A program made the translations under genes and the position numbers. From assembly GCF_900474295.1 (NCBI RefSeq), contig NZ_UCOB01000006.1, positions 1 through 64,000 on the forward strand: a stretch of DNA of 64,000 nucleotides, read 5' to 3'. The notes beneath the pieces were generated by a model. It had not been told where the DNA came from, ran no database searches, and saw nothing but the letters and a program-made list of their open reading frames with translations. Positions 54,325 through 62,089 of this stretch are shown in pieces. The DNA comes from Synechococcus sp. UW140 (lineage in GTDB: Bacteria > Cyanobacteriota > Cyanobacteriia > PCC-6307 > Cyanobiaceae). The first letter of the stretch is position 1. Every line of letters starts with the position of its first letter.

Positions 54325-54627
54325 ATGAACGTTTTCGGGGTCGGCCTTCCTGAGATGGCCGTGATTGGTGCTGTGGCCCTGCTTGTGTTTGGGCCAAAAC
54401 GCCTTCCCGAGCTGGGTCGCACCCTTGGTAAAACGCTCAAGGGATTCCAGTCGGCGTCCAAGGAATTTGAACGCGAGATCAACAAAGCCATGGCTGAGCC
54501 TGAGGTCATAGCCTCAGATTCTTCAGAATCGTCTGGCGACACCGGATTGTCTCAGTCCCAGTCCCAGTCCAGTGAGGACGGTGCTGATGTGGTTCAGTCC
54601 TCCTTGCCACCGTCGTCAGAGGGGTGA
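54325..54627 (+). CDS. tatA: Twin-arginine translocase TatA/TatB family subunit
   Basis: 100 aa. An N-terminal helix (LPEMAVIGAVALLVFGP) runs into KRLPELGRTLGKTLKGFQ, the TatA/B amphipathic helix, and a Ser/Gln-rich acidic tail. In cyanobacteria the Tat system exports folded proteins to the thylakoid lumen and periplasm; TatA versus TatB cannot be fixed. The tail holds three CAGTCC repeats. The stop overlaps pth by 4 bp. Confidence 0.93.
   Translation: MNVFGVGLPEMAVIGAVALLVFGPKRLPELGRTLGKTLKGFQSASKEFEREINKAMAEPEVIASDSSESSGDTGLSQSQSQSSEDGADVVQSSLPPSSEG
54553..54570 (+). repeat. CAGTCC hexamer x3 inside tatA
   Basis: Three exact tandem copies of CAGTCC encode alternating Gln-Ser in the acidic C-terminal tail. 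Length could vary between strains. Confidence 0.9.
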
Positions 54628-55247
54628 TGCAAAGCGGTGATCTCCGCTTAGTGGTGGGGCTCGGAAATCCGGGGAAGCGTTATGCCGGCACGCGGCACAA
54701 CGTTGGTTTCATGGCTCTGGAAACCTGGGCTCAGCGCGAGAACGTACGCTTCCGCACCATGACCAAACTCCAGGGGGAGTTGGCGGAGGTGGGGCTAGGC
54801 AGTAACCGACTGCGGCTACTCATGCCTCAGACCTACATGAATGAGAGCGGACGATCGATTCGTGCCGCTCTCGATTGGTTTGATCTCTCTGTCGATCAGG
54901 TGCTTGTCCTAGTGGATGACATGGATCTGCCTCTGGGACGATTGCGCCTGCGTGCCAAGGGCAGTGCTGGAGGCCACAACGGTTTGAAAAGCACGATTCA
55001 GCATCTCGGCACTCAGGATTTTGCTCGTCTTCGGATCGGGATCGGAGCTCCCGGTCGCTCGGCGGAGGAGCGGCGGGCCCGCACCGTATCTCACGTTCTT
55101 GGCAGCTTTCATCAGGCGGAACAGACCCTGCTTGACGAGGTGCTTGAGGAGGTTTTGCGTGGTCTCGTTCTGATTCAGAAGCAGGGGCTCGATCGCGCTG
55201 GCAATCATCTCAATGGCTTGCAGCTTGCAACGGAGGAGCAGGGATGA
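54624..55247 (+). CDS. pth: Peptidyl-tRNA hydrolase
   Basis: 207 aa. Releases tRNA from peptidyl-tRNA dropped by ribosomes. The catalytic histidine is in GTRHNVGFM, the aspartate in VLVDDMDLPLG, and the GSAGGHNGLKSTI loop is intact. Coupled to tatA by an ATGA overlap at its start, and to the DUF3146 gene by a 4-bp overlap at its stop. Confidence 0.97.
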   Translation: MMQSGDLRLVVGLGNPGKRYAGTRHNVGFMALETWAQRENVRFRTMTKLQGELAEVGLGSNRLRLLMPQTYMNESGRSIRAALDWFDLSVDQVLVLVDDMDLPLGRLRLRAKGSAGGHNGLKSTIQHLGTQDFARLRIGIGAPGRSAEERRARTVSHVLGSFHQAEQTLLDEVLEEVLRGLVLIQKQGLDRAGNHLNGLQLATEEQG

Positions 55248-55501
55248 CGCCACTTCCTGTGACGAATGCCCATCTGAGAGTTCTGCGTCAGAGCTTTCAG
55301 GAGAAGTGCCTAGAGGGAGAGGTGAGTGCCGGAGGATTCTCCTGGCAGTTCTGCTGGTCTTTCGATCGTGGAGAACTGACGGTTGAACCCTCGCTTGGAA
55401 GGGCCTTGATTCAGGACGCGTTGCTGCGCTTTTTGGTCAAGGCTGACTATCACCTTGAAGCAGGAGGTGATTACACCTTCACCGTTCGGTCACGTTTCTG
55501 A
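55244..55501 (+). CDS. DUF3146 family cyanobacterial protein
   Basis: 85 aa. GEVSAGGFSWQFCWSFDRGE, EPSLGRALIQDALLRFL and EAGGDYTFTVR match the DUF3146 family, found essentially only in cyanobacteria and without known function. The start overlaps the pth stop (ATGA). The end overlaps the convergent YqgF-like gene by 23 bp. Confidence 0.88.
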   Translation: MTPLPVTNAHLRVLRQSFQEKCLEGEVSAGGFSWQFCWSFDRGELTVEPSLGRALIQDALLRFLVKADYHLEAGGDYTFTVRSRF

Positions 55502-55949
55502 AGCCAGGGCCTCTTGATGGTGGCCTTGGCCACTCGAGCTGCTGGCCAATGTGATCCTCCAGGAGAACAAGGGCTGCAATGGCATCCAGTTCGCATGGTG
55601 GAAGACGCAGGCCATGCGGCAGCAGTCGCCTCCATCCTCGAGCTGGCCAGATCTGCCAGTACCGATCCCTTGCTCTGAGGGTTGTACCGGCCTCGTTCAC
55701 CCGCACGATGGGGGCCAGATGCTGCAGCTGCTGATCCAAGCCGCTGCTGGATGTTCCGTTGCCAAGCACCAGAGAGGAGAGGTGCCTGCGTTGGTGCCAT
55801 TGATTGAGCTGCTCAACGGTCTGCTCCGTTGCCATGACGAGAGCATCGAGGACATGCCCTCTGGTGCAATCCGCCAGAACTAGGCCGCATTTGCTTCGAC
55901 CAGGGTCGATGGCGACGACAAGACCGCTGCACGGATTAGCGGCGGTCAT
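55479..55949 (-). CDS. YqgF/RuvX-like RNase H-fold protein
   Basis: 156 aa from ATG 55949 (ATG 55985 would add 12 residues). VVAIDPGRSKCGLVL is the RNase H-fold motif of YqgF-type pre-16S processing or Holliday-junction resolvase-like proteins, and SLVLGNGTSSSGLDQQL the second strand. A terminal acidic residue is offered by ELDAIAALVLLED. It is shorter and more divergent than canonical RuvX, so it may be a paralogue. It overlaps the DUF3084 gene end by 14 bp, in the same direction. Confidence 0.8.
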   Translation of the reverse strand: MTAANPCSGLVVAIDPGRSKCGLVLADCTRGHVLDALVMATEQTVEQLNQWHQRRHLSSLVLGNGTSSSGLDQQLQHLAPIVRVNEAGTTLRARDRYWQIWPARGWRRLLPHGLRLPPCELDAIAALVLLEDHIGQQLEWPRPPSRGPGFRNVTER

Positions 55950-57141
55950 TGCTTCTGGGCTGGGGGATCTCTCCCGTCGGTTCAATGGTCACCATCACAG
56001 GATCTGCAGTGTCGCTGCGACGCAATGCCAGCACGCGAAGCTCGACTCTTGAGGGGGCACGACTGAGCAGTGTGCTGCCGAGCTGATTGAGGGCGTTTGC
56101 GTCGAACTGCAGGCCCTGCACGAGCGATCCTTGCCGCTGGGCTTCGGCCAGAGCCGATGCGAGCAGCAGGTTGAGGCGGTTGCGAATCGCTTCAGCGTCG
56201 GTTTCCGATCGCTCCAAGGCCGTACGGGCGAGCACTGCATCTCGTTCGACCACAGTGGTGTTGGGCCGCACCTCAGGGAAGGCGTAAACAACTTTTTCGC
56301 CCAAAAGCACATTGGCTGCCGAGCGAATGTTCACCACCCAGGTGCCCGGTTTTTTGATGGTGGATTCCACGCCTTCAATGTCGTTGCGGGGAACAAGGAG
56401 GATCTGGCGATCAGGACTCTCGCCAGGCAGCACTCGTTGATAGGCCTGTTGATTGGCTTCTCGTAGCAGCTGATCGATCACTTGCTTCGCCTGTCCAGGA
56501 TTGTCGAGGCGAAGGGTCGCGGTAGCCAGGGGCTGGCCGCTGCTGAGAACCACGTTGCCAAGGCGCAGGGCTAGGCGTTGTTTCTCGAGTTCCCGCAGTT
56601 CTGCTTCCCCTTTGCTGATGCGCTCACGCACATCGTCCAGTTCTTGTTCTGTGCGTTGGATTTCGGCATCACGAGCCTGCACATCGCGACTGAGGCGCTG
56701 ACGTTCGGCTTCCAGTTTCTGTCGCTGCTGTTGCAGGGGCACCAGAGTCTTTCGCAGCGCATCCGCTTTGGCCTGGGCGGTGGCGAGTTCTTGACGGGCC
56801 CGTTGTCGTTCCGCCTGGGCTTGTTTCACTTCCCTGGTCGCTCCAGCCTGAGCATCACGACTGCGCTCCAGTTCCTGGCGACTTGAGCGCAATTTCTCTT
56901 GTAATGCATTCAGTTCGAACAGTCCTACGCGCAGCTGTCTGCTGACCAGCAGCATCAATCCCAGTGACAGTGCGGAAATCAGGCTGCCGGTCAACACTGT
57001 GATCACAACGGCAGTGCTGCGCGGCCTCAGGCCCAGCAGGCTCAGGCGTGCTTTGCCGACACGTGAGCCAAGACGATCGCCCAGGGTGGCGAGCACGCCA
57101 CCAAGTACGAGCAGAGTGAGAATCAGCAGCCAGCCGGTCAA
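55936..57141 (-). CDS. DUF3084 membrane-anchored coiled-coil protein
   Basis: 401 aa using TTG 57141, preceded by GGA six bases upstream; a TTG at 57174 would add 11 residues. Two N-terminal helices (LTGWLLILTLLVLGGVLATL and TAVVITVLTGSLISALSLGL) flank GDRLGSRVGKARLSLLGLRP. A coiled coil of Arg/Glu/Gln-rich heptads covers residues ~80-190. The C-terminal part is globular. Cyanobacterial family of unknown role, likely in the cell envelope. It lies 61 bp downstream of ntcA on the same strand. Confidence 0.9.
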   Translation of the reverse strand: MTGWLLILTLLVLGGVLATLGDRLGSRVGKARLSLLGLRPRSTAVVITVLTGSLISALSLGLMLLVSRQLRVGLFELNALQEKLRSSRQELERSRDAQAGATREVKQAQAERQRARQELATAQAKADALRKTLVPLQQQRQKLEAERQRLSRDVQARDAEIQRTEQELDDVRERISKGEAELRELEKQRLALRLGNVVLSSGQPLATATLRLDNPGQAKQVIDQLLREANQQAYQRVLPGESPDRQILLVPRNDIEGVESTIKKPGTWVVNIRSAANVLLGEKVVYAFPEVRPNTTVVERDAVLARTALERSETDAEAIRNRLNLLLASALAEAQRQGSLVQGLQFDANALNQLGSTLLSRAPSRVELRVLALRRSDTADPVMVTIEPTGEIPQPRSNDRR

Positions 57142-57202
57142 CGTTCCGTAGTGGTTGGGGGGTGACCTTGCCAACCGACAGTCATTCTCACCCTTTGAAT
57201 CC

Positions 57203-57931
57203 CTAGCTGAATTTCTTCGCTAGGGCGATTGGATCGAGCACAGTGATCTTTTTGCGGTCGATCTCAACCAGTCCTGAATTGCGCAGATCGCCCAGCAAGC
57301 GTGTGATCGTTACCCGTGTGGAGCCAATGGCTTCGGCGATCGCCTGATGCGATAGGCGTAGGTCGATGGTGATACCGCGATCGCTGGGAACACCAAAATC
57401 ACGGCAGAGAACGAGCAAGAAGCTGACCAGGCGGGAGGACATGTCCCGATGGGTCAATGTCTCGATCATGGTCTCCGTTTGAAGGATGCGGCTGGAAAGC
57501 CCCTGCAGTAGCAGCAGGCCGACGCCAGAGTCGGCTTCGATCGCCTGGCGGACTGACCCGGCTGGAGCGGTGATCATTTCCACCCTGGTGAAGGCGACTG
57601 AGTGATAAAACCGGTCGGAGCGATGGCCAGTCAGCAGGGAAAGGACGCCAAACAGGCTGTTTTCCCTTAGCAGTGCCACCGTGATCTCTTCGCCAGACTC
57701 ATAGACCCGTGAGAGGCGCACTGCACCGCGGCGGATCAGATACACACGTTCGGCAGGATCGCCCGGGAAGAAAATTGTTTTGCCCCGCTCAACCATTTCC
57801 GTGGAGGCGCCATCAAGGCCACGGATCACGTCCATCAAAGTGCGTGGCTTCTGCTCGGAGGCGTTGGCGAGGTTCACCGGCCCTGTAAGTGGAGAGACGG
57901 TACGGCTGAAACCGTGCATGACTCCAGGCAT
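57203..57931 (-). CDS. ntcA: Global nitrogen regulator NtcA
   Basis: 242 aa, Crp family. NtcA senses 2-oxoglutarate and activates nitrogen assimilation genes. The effector jelly roll spans residues ~45-150 ([32 protein letters not shown]), with a dimer helix after it, and the HTH is [20 protein letters not shown] (193-212), typical of NtcA. ATG 57931 or ATG 57919 may be the start. A perfect NtcA site with -10 box precedes it, so it is probably autoregulated. Confidence 0.97.
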   Translation of the reverse strand: MPGVMHGFSRTVSPLTGPVNLANASEQKPRTLMDVIRGLDGASTEMVERGKTIFFPGDPAERVYLIRRGAVRLSRVYESGEEITVALLRENSLFGVLSLLTGHRSDRFYHSVAFTRVEMITAPAGSVRQAIEADSGVGLLLLQGLSSRILQTETMIETLTHRDMSSRLVSFLLVLCRDFGVPSDRGITIDLRLSHQAIAEAIGSTRVTITRLLGDLRNSGLVEIDRKKITVLDPIALAKKFS

Positions 57932-57952
57932 GAAGACACTGCTGATCTCCAG

Positions 57953-57994
57953 AAGTTAAGGATGAACTTTGTCGACTCGTGTAGCAACAGGTAC
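57953..57994 (-). promoter_or_regulatory. NtcA-activated promoter of ntcA (class II)
   Basis: On the minus strand GTACCTGTTGCTAC (57994-57981) is an exact GTA-N8-TAC site, followed after 22 bp by TAACTT (57958-57953), an exact TAN3T -10 box. This is the canonical architecture of NtcA-dependent promoters. Predicted transcript start is about 57946. Confidence 0.88.
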
Positions 57995-57999
57995 GGAAT

Positions 58000-58746
58000 T
58001 CAGCGCTCGTCCAGAGCCAGTCGTTGTGCTGCCATCAATTGGGTCAGGCCCGGTTCGGCAAGGTCGAGCAGCTGATTGAGCTGTTGCCGGCTGAAGGACG
58101 CACCTTCCGCTGTGCCTTGAATCTCTAACAGATTGCCGCTGCTAGCCATCACCACGTTCATGTCCACATCCGCTCGGCAGTCTTCGCTGTAGTCGAGGTC
58201 GAGAAGGCCGTCGCCTGCGATGAGGCCGACGGAAACGGCGGCCACTTGTTGGGTGATGGGCTGTCGCTGCACCAGCCCTGTCTCCACAAGTTTGTTGCAG
58301 GCATGTTGAAGGGCGACCCAGGCCCCTGTGATCGATGCGGTACGGGTTCCGGCATCAGCCTGAATCACGTCGCAATCGATCAGCAGCGTGTTTTCCCCAA
58401 GCGCTTCCATGTCGATGCAGGCGCGCAAGCTGCGACCGATCAGGCGCTGAATCTCCTGGGTGCGGCCCGAGAGTTTCATCAGCTCTCGCTTCTGGCGTTC
58501 AGGGGTCGACCCTGGCAACAGGCGGTATTCCGCGCTCAACCAGCCTTTCCCCTCCCCTTTTCGCCAGCGGGGTACACCCTCCTGGTGGCAGATGCTGCAA
58601 AGCACGGCGGTCTCTCCGGTGTGGACAATCAGCGAACTGAGGGCAAAGCCCATCGGATCCCAACTAATCGAGAACGGGCGCAGATCAGCGGCTGTGCGGC
58701 CACCGGCACGCTCGGTGTTGCCGCCATGGCTGGTAGGGGCTGTCAT
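58000..58746 (-). CDS. rph: Ribonuclease PH
   Basis: 248 aa. Phosphorolytic 3'-5' trimming of tRNA precursors. GEGKGWLSAEYRLLPGST is near the start, the phosphate-binding region around ERQKRELMKLSGRTQEIQRL, and SLRACIDMEALGENTLLIDCDV, QADAGTRTASITGA follow. All intact. The gene ends 6 bp before the NtcA site that serves ntcA. Confidence 0.96.
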   Translation of the reverse strand: MTAPTSHGGNTERAGGRTAADLRPFSISWDPMGFALSSLIVHTGETAVLCSICHQEGVPRWRKGEGKGWLSAEYRLLPGSTPERQKRELMKLSGRTQEIQRLIGRSLRACIDMEALGENTLLIDCDVIQADAGTRTASITGAWVALQHACNKLVETGLVQRQPITQQVAAVSVGLIAGDGLLDLDYSEDCRADVDMNVVMASSGNLLEIQGTAEGASFSRQQLNQLLDLAEPGLTQLMAAQRLALDER

Positions 58747-58937
58747 GGCCAGAGCCTGGGGAGAGAGGGGTGGCTTGAGCCTGGCAGGTGGCCAGTTCGC
58801 TACCTGCGTCTTGTGTGGGCAGGGCGAGAGGCACGCTCCGCACCTTTACACCAGGGATGGTGTCAGAGTGCTTGTAAACCTGGCCAGCGGCGCTAGGTTT
58901 GAATTCAGCGGGATACTCCCGGACGCGCGAGAACTTG

Positions 58938-59546
58938 ATGACAGCGAGCCTCAGCACTAGCCATCGTCCCGGTGATTCCCGATTGGCGGATCATCGGACT
59001 CTGGAGCGTGCAGGGCTGCATCCGCTGCCTTTGCCCGCGCCGCGGCCACCCTTGCATCTGGTTTCGCCAGAAGGAGAGCTGCAAGTCCACACCGCTCCTT
59101 ATCGCGGCAGTTTTGCCACTGTTCTCAGTCAGGCGCTTCGCTCAGCTGGCCTCGGCAGTCGCGTCATGGTGGTGCAATTTCTCAAGGGTGGTGTGGCCCA
59201 GGGCCCGGAGCGTCGCCTCACACTCTGTGGTCGGCTGCAGTGGCTTCGCCCTGATTTGGCTTGCTGCCTGGCCGATCCGGCTGCCGATCAGAGCCCGGAT
59301 GTCAGGGCCGCTGTGGAGGCCCTATGGGTCGAGTGTCGGCAGCGTCTGCTCGCGGGCGATCTTGATCATCTGGTGCTGGATGAGTTGGGTCTTGCAGTTG
59401 CTTTGGGTTATCTGGATGAACAGGAGGTTCGCAGCACGCTTGACCAGCGGCCGGGTTCTATGGATGTAATCGTTACGGGCCCATCCATTCCAGACTCCTT
59501 GATGGACATGGCCGATCAGGTCACCGAATTGCGTCGAGGTTTCTAA
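58938..59546 (+). CDS. CobO/BtuR-like protein with a degenerate ATP-binding loop
   Basis: 202 aa from ATG 58938. The order MVVQFLKGG (77-85), VLDELGLAV (146-154) and VIVTGPSIPDSLMDMADQV matches corrinoid adenosyltransferases of the CobA/CobO/BtuR family. The P-loop that normally reads GNGKGKTT is here APYRGSFAT (53-61), without the Lys and Thr that grip ATP. The protein may bind corrinoid without adenosylating, or use another ATP mode. ~30 extra N-terminal residues precede the core. Its stop overlaps the dcd start (TAATG). Confidence 0.75.
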   Translation: MTASLSTSHRPGDSRLADHRTLERAGLHPLPLPAPRPPLHLVSPEGELQVHTAPYRGSFATVLSQALRSAGLGSRVMVVQFLKGGVAQGPERRLTLCGRLQWLRPDLACCLADPAADQSPDVRAAVEALWVECRQRLLAGDLDHLVLDELGLAVALGYLDEQEVRSTLDQRPGSMDVIVTGPSIPDSLMDMADQVTELRRGF

Positions 59547-60139
59547 TGCTCAAGAACGATCGCTGGATCACTGAGCAGGCTTCTGGCGGCATGCTTGAGC
59601 CGTTTCAGTCAGGGTTGGTGCGCCATCTCGACCCTGAACAGCGGCAGAGTCCTGTGCTCAGTTTTGGCTGTTCCTCCTATGGCTATGACCTTCGTCTCTC
59701 GCCCCAGGAATTTCTGATCTTTAAGCATGTGCCTGGCACGGTGATGAACCCCAAGCGGTTCAACCCAGCCAATCTTGAGCCGACTGAGCTTCATCACGAC
59801 GAAGACGGCGCCTATTTCATCCTTCCGGCTCATTCCTATGGCCTTGGTGTTGCCCTCGAAAAGATGAAGGTGCCGCCGAATATCACGGTGATTTGCCTTG
59901 GAAAGAGCACCTATGCCCGGCTCGGCATCATCGTGAATACCACTCCTGCAGAAGCCAGTTGGGAGGGGCATCTCACCCTTGAATTCAGCAATAGTTCCGG
60001 AGCGGATTGCCGCATTTATGCCAACGAAGGCATCTGTCAGCTGTTGTTCTTTGAAGGTGATCCCTGCGACACCACCTACAGCGATCGGCAGGGCAAGTAT
60101 CAGCACCAGCCTGAGAGGGTGACGTTGGCAAAGGTCTGA
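59546..60139 (+). CDS. dcd: dCTP deaminase
   Basis: 197 aa. Deaminates dCTP to dUTP, feeding dTMP synthesis. GCSSYGYDLRLSPQEFLIF at the N-terminal part, the GKSTYARLGIIVNTTPAEAS core with the conserved Arg, and WEGHLTLEFSN define the family. Start overlaps the upstream stop by one base. thyX lies just downstream on the opposite strand, 12 bp away; Dcd and ThyX act in the same pathway. Confidence 0.97.
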   Translation: MLKNDRWITEQASGGMLEPFQSGLVRHLDPEQRQSPVLSFGCSSYGYDLRLSPQEFLIFKHVPGTVMNPKRFNPANLEPTELHHDEDGAYFILPAHSYGLGVALEKMKVPPNITVICLGKSTYARLGIIVNTTPAEASWEGHLTLEFSNSSGADCRIYANEGICQLLFFEGDPCDTTYSDRQGKYQHQPERVTLAKV

Positions 60140-60151
60140 AGGCTCTCCCCT

Positions 60152-60877
60152 TCAGGGAGCCAGTCTGGCCTTGTGTAATCGGGTTTTTTCGTACCAGGCC
60201 CCGAACTCCGGAGCCCATTGCTGCAAGTGTGGCCACATCAGGTCGCACAACTCACGGATTTCTTGCTGGGCATCGAGCTTGGCTCTCAGATCCATGAAGT
60301 GAAGGAAAGCCCGAAGACTGAAGCTCACAACAAAGTGCTGGCGGTAGTCGAAGGGAAGGATTCCACGGGCATGCTCTTCGGCAAATCCGCTCTGAAGCAG
60401 GTCGCGATAGCGCTCAGCTCCCTGGCGACAGAGTTGGAGATCCTGTGCTCGTTGCTCCTCGCTGTAGGCATATTTCTTGCCTTGCCGATCGCTGTAGGTA
60501 CCTAAGGGACGTAGGTAGAACACTTCCTCGAGGTCGAGTTCGCCGTTGGCTGCACGGCAGATTCGATCGCCGGTGTAGCGCATGGATTGGACGTCGAAAC
60601 TCACTCCTACCCGGTGGGTCCGGGCCTGCTGCATCACTGAATGGGGAAACCAACCCACGTTCAGCACGATCTGGGCATGTTCGAGTGGGCCGTAATGGCC
60701 ACGTTCCCCAGCGAGGAGCCGTTTCACACAAACTTCTCCAGCACGGCGTTCATCCGGCCACTGGTCTCTATCCCCGGCCACGAAGCCTTCGCTGTAGTCC
60801 TGATGCATGCCGGCATACACACACTGCTGGGGGTTGGGTGTGGCGGCGATCAAGTCGACCCGGAAGCGAGGATCCAT
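60152..60877 (-). CDS. thyX: FAD-dependent thymidylate synthase ThyX
   Basis: 241 aa from ATG 60877. Makes dTMP with FAD and methylenetetrahydrofolate. The signature reads RTHRVGVSFDVQSMRYTGDR, with one more residue between HR and the second Ser than the textbook RHRxxSxNxxSxR, a form I associate with cyanobacterial and phage ThyX (from memory). The C-terminal NAD/FAD region LRAFLHFMDLRAKLDAQQEI is standard. Convergent with dcd. Confidence 0.93.
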   Translation of the reverse strand: MDPRFRVDLIAATPNPQQCVYAGMHQDYSEGFVAGDRDQWPDERRAGEVCVKRLLAGERGHYGPLEHAQIVLNVGWFPHSVMQQARTHRVGVSFDVQSMRYTGDRICRAANGELDLEEVFYLRPLGTYSDRQGKKYAYSEEQRAQDLQLCRQGAERYRDLLQSGFAEEHARGILPFDYRQHFVVSFSLRAFLHFMDLRAKLDAQQEIRELCDLMWPHLQQWAPEFGAWYEKTRLHKARLAP

Positions 60878-60927
60878 AGCGGATGGGAATGAAATGAACG
60901 GGTCTTGGCCGATCATGGCCGTTTCTT

Positions 60928-61488
60928 TCAGCCGTGGCTGCGAGGCCCGGCACTGCCGGATGTGGCTGTAGCAATTGAATCGACAGGTTCTAGGGCGCTA
61001 ATGCTGCCGATACCCGAGAACTGCGGTAGGGGCGTTCCTTCGATCAGTGCTGTGCTGAGTGCTTCAAGTTCGGCGGGTGTGCGCACACCAAGCGATCTGC
61101 CGCGTAGCTCCCCATCGGCGTCGAACAGATTCAGCTGAGGAATGCCGTTGACCTCATAGCGCTCAATCAAGTCCTGCCATTGGGGGTTGTCGATATTGAT
61201 CAGCACCACATCCATCCGTCCGCTGGTGCGTCGTTCGGTGTCCAGCATCGCTGGTGCCATCTCCCGGCAGGCCTCGCACCAGTCGGCATAAAACTCGAGC
61301 ATGGTTGGAGTTTGATTGCTCAGAGCCACTTCCGGCGCAAGTGATCGACGTGCGAGTTGATCCATCGGTGATTCCGCCGACATGCCATTGCGCAGCAAAA
61401 AGAGCATCACCGCCAACACCACCGCGCTGATCACAAGCAGGATCTTTTGTAGTGCGCTCAGGCTCGCGGACGCGGACTGACCGGTCAT
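60928..61488 (-). CDS. txlA: Membrane-anchored thioredoxin-like protein, TxlA/HCF164 type
   Basis: 186 aa. A single N-terminal helix (ILLVISAVVLAVMLFLL) anchors the protein; the thioredoxin domain follows with WCEAC (C71, C74) and the cis-Pro strand NGIPQLNLFDADG. Homologues sit on the thylakoid lumen or periplasmic side and pass reducing power for cytochrome assembly. Divergent from the 61.5-kb membrane protein. Confidence 0.9.
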   Translation of the reverse strand: MTGQSASASLSALQKILLVISAVVLAVMLFLLRNGMSAESPMDQLARRSLAPEVALSNQTPTMLEFYADWCEACREMAPAMLDTERRTSGRMDVVLINIDNPQWQDLIERYEVNGIPQLNLFDADGELRGRSLGVRTPAELEALSTALIEGTPLPQFSGIGSISALEPVDSIATATSGSAGPRSHG

Positions 61489-61567
61489 GCCGAACTTCAG
61501 AGACGGACGTCACTCTGGCAGGCTCTCGTGAACGGCGTTGCTAGCGTTTGATCAAGCGCGACTGCCG

Positions 61568-62071
61568 ATGCCGCTGCTGAGATTTTTGCTGCTGCCTTTT
61601 CGAGCACCATTGGTGCTGCTCCTGTTCGGGGTGGCGACGGTGATGGGCCACCACTGGACAGTGTTCCAACAGGGGCTCATTCAAGGGGAAGGCCTGGATC
61701 CTCAGATCTATTGGACGGTGGAGGTGGTCCAGTCTCTGGTGGTGGTGATCATTTGCACCATGCCGGATTTGCTGCTTCGTCAAATCTCGATGCTGATGGC
61801 CTCTAGCAGGGTCTTTAGCCTGGTGGTCACCTTGCTCTTGGTGATTACAGGTGGTTTGTATGTCTTGCAGCTGAAGTTGCTGGCTGATGTGCTGATTCTT
61901 GCCTCAGCTGTGCTTTTGGCTCGTTTGGATCTCACCCGAATCAGGGTGGTGCCGCCGCCTGTCGTGATGGCTTTCTGGATGGCGATGATTGTGCTGGCTG
62001 GGATCTGGCTGGGCCATTCCTTGCCGAGCCCGCTATGGCCATTGGCGGTTCCAGCGTCGATCAGTCTCTGA
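61568..62071 (+). CDS. Small integral membrane protein of unknown function
   Basis: 167 aa from ATG 61568. Four hydrophobic helices (PFRAPLVLLLFGVATVMG; VEVVQSLVVVIICTM; LVVTLLLVITGGLYVL; PVVMAFWMAMIVLAGIWL) with a WTVFQQGLIQGEGLDPQIYW loop. No family is recognised. Convergent with the transglycosylase gene, 18 bp apart. Confidence 0.7.
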   Translation: MPLLRFLLLPFRAPLVLLLFGVATVMGHHWTVFQQGLIQGEGLDPQIYWTVEVVQSLVVVIICTMPDLLLRQISMLMASSRVFSLVVTLLLVITGGLYVLQLKLLADVLILASAVLLARLDLTRIRVVPPPVVMAFWMAMIVLAGIWLGHSLPSPLWPLAVPASISL

Positions 62072-62089
62072 AACAGATAGCCCCCTAGG

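Noticed and set aside
852-57345. HIP1-like GCGATCGC octamers (for example 852, 7894, 41025, 45667, 57338)
   Set aside because: At least seven occur, more than chance but far fewer than in HIP1-rich freshwater cyanobacteria, and most are in coding sequence; not called as a repeat family.
58747-58937. Possible small RNA between rph and the CobO-like gene
   Set aside because: 191 bp with no clear promoter pair, strong hairpin or known RNA motif such as the SRP RNA tetraloop region.
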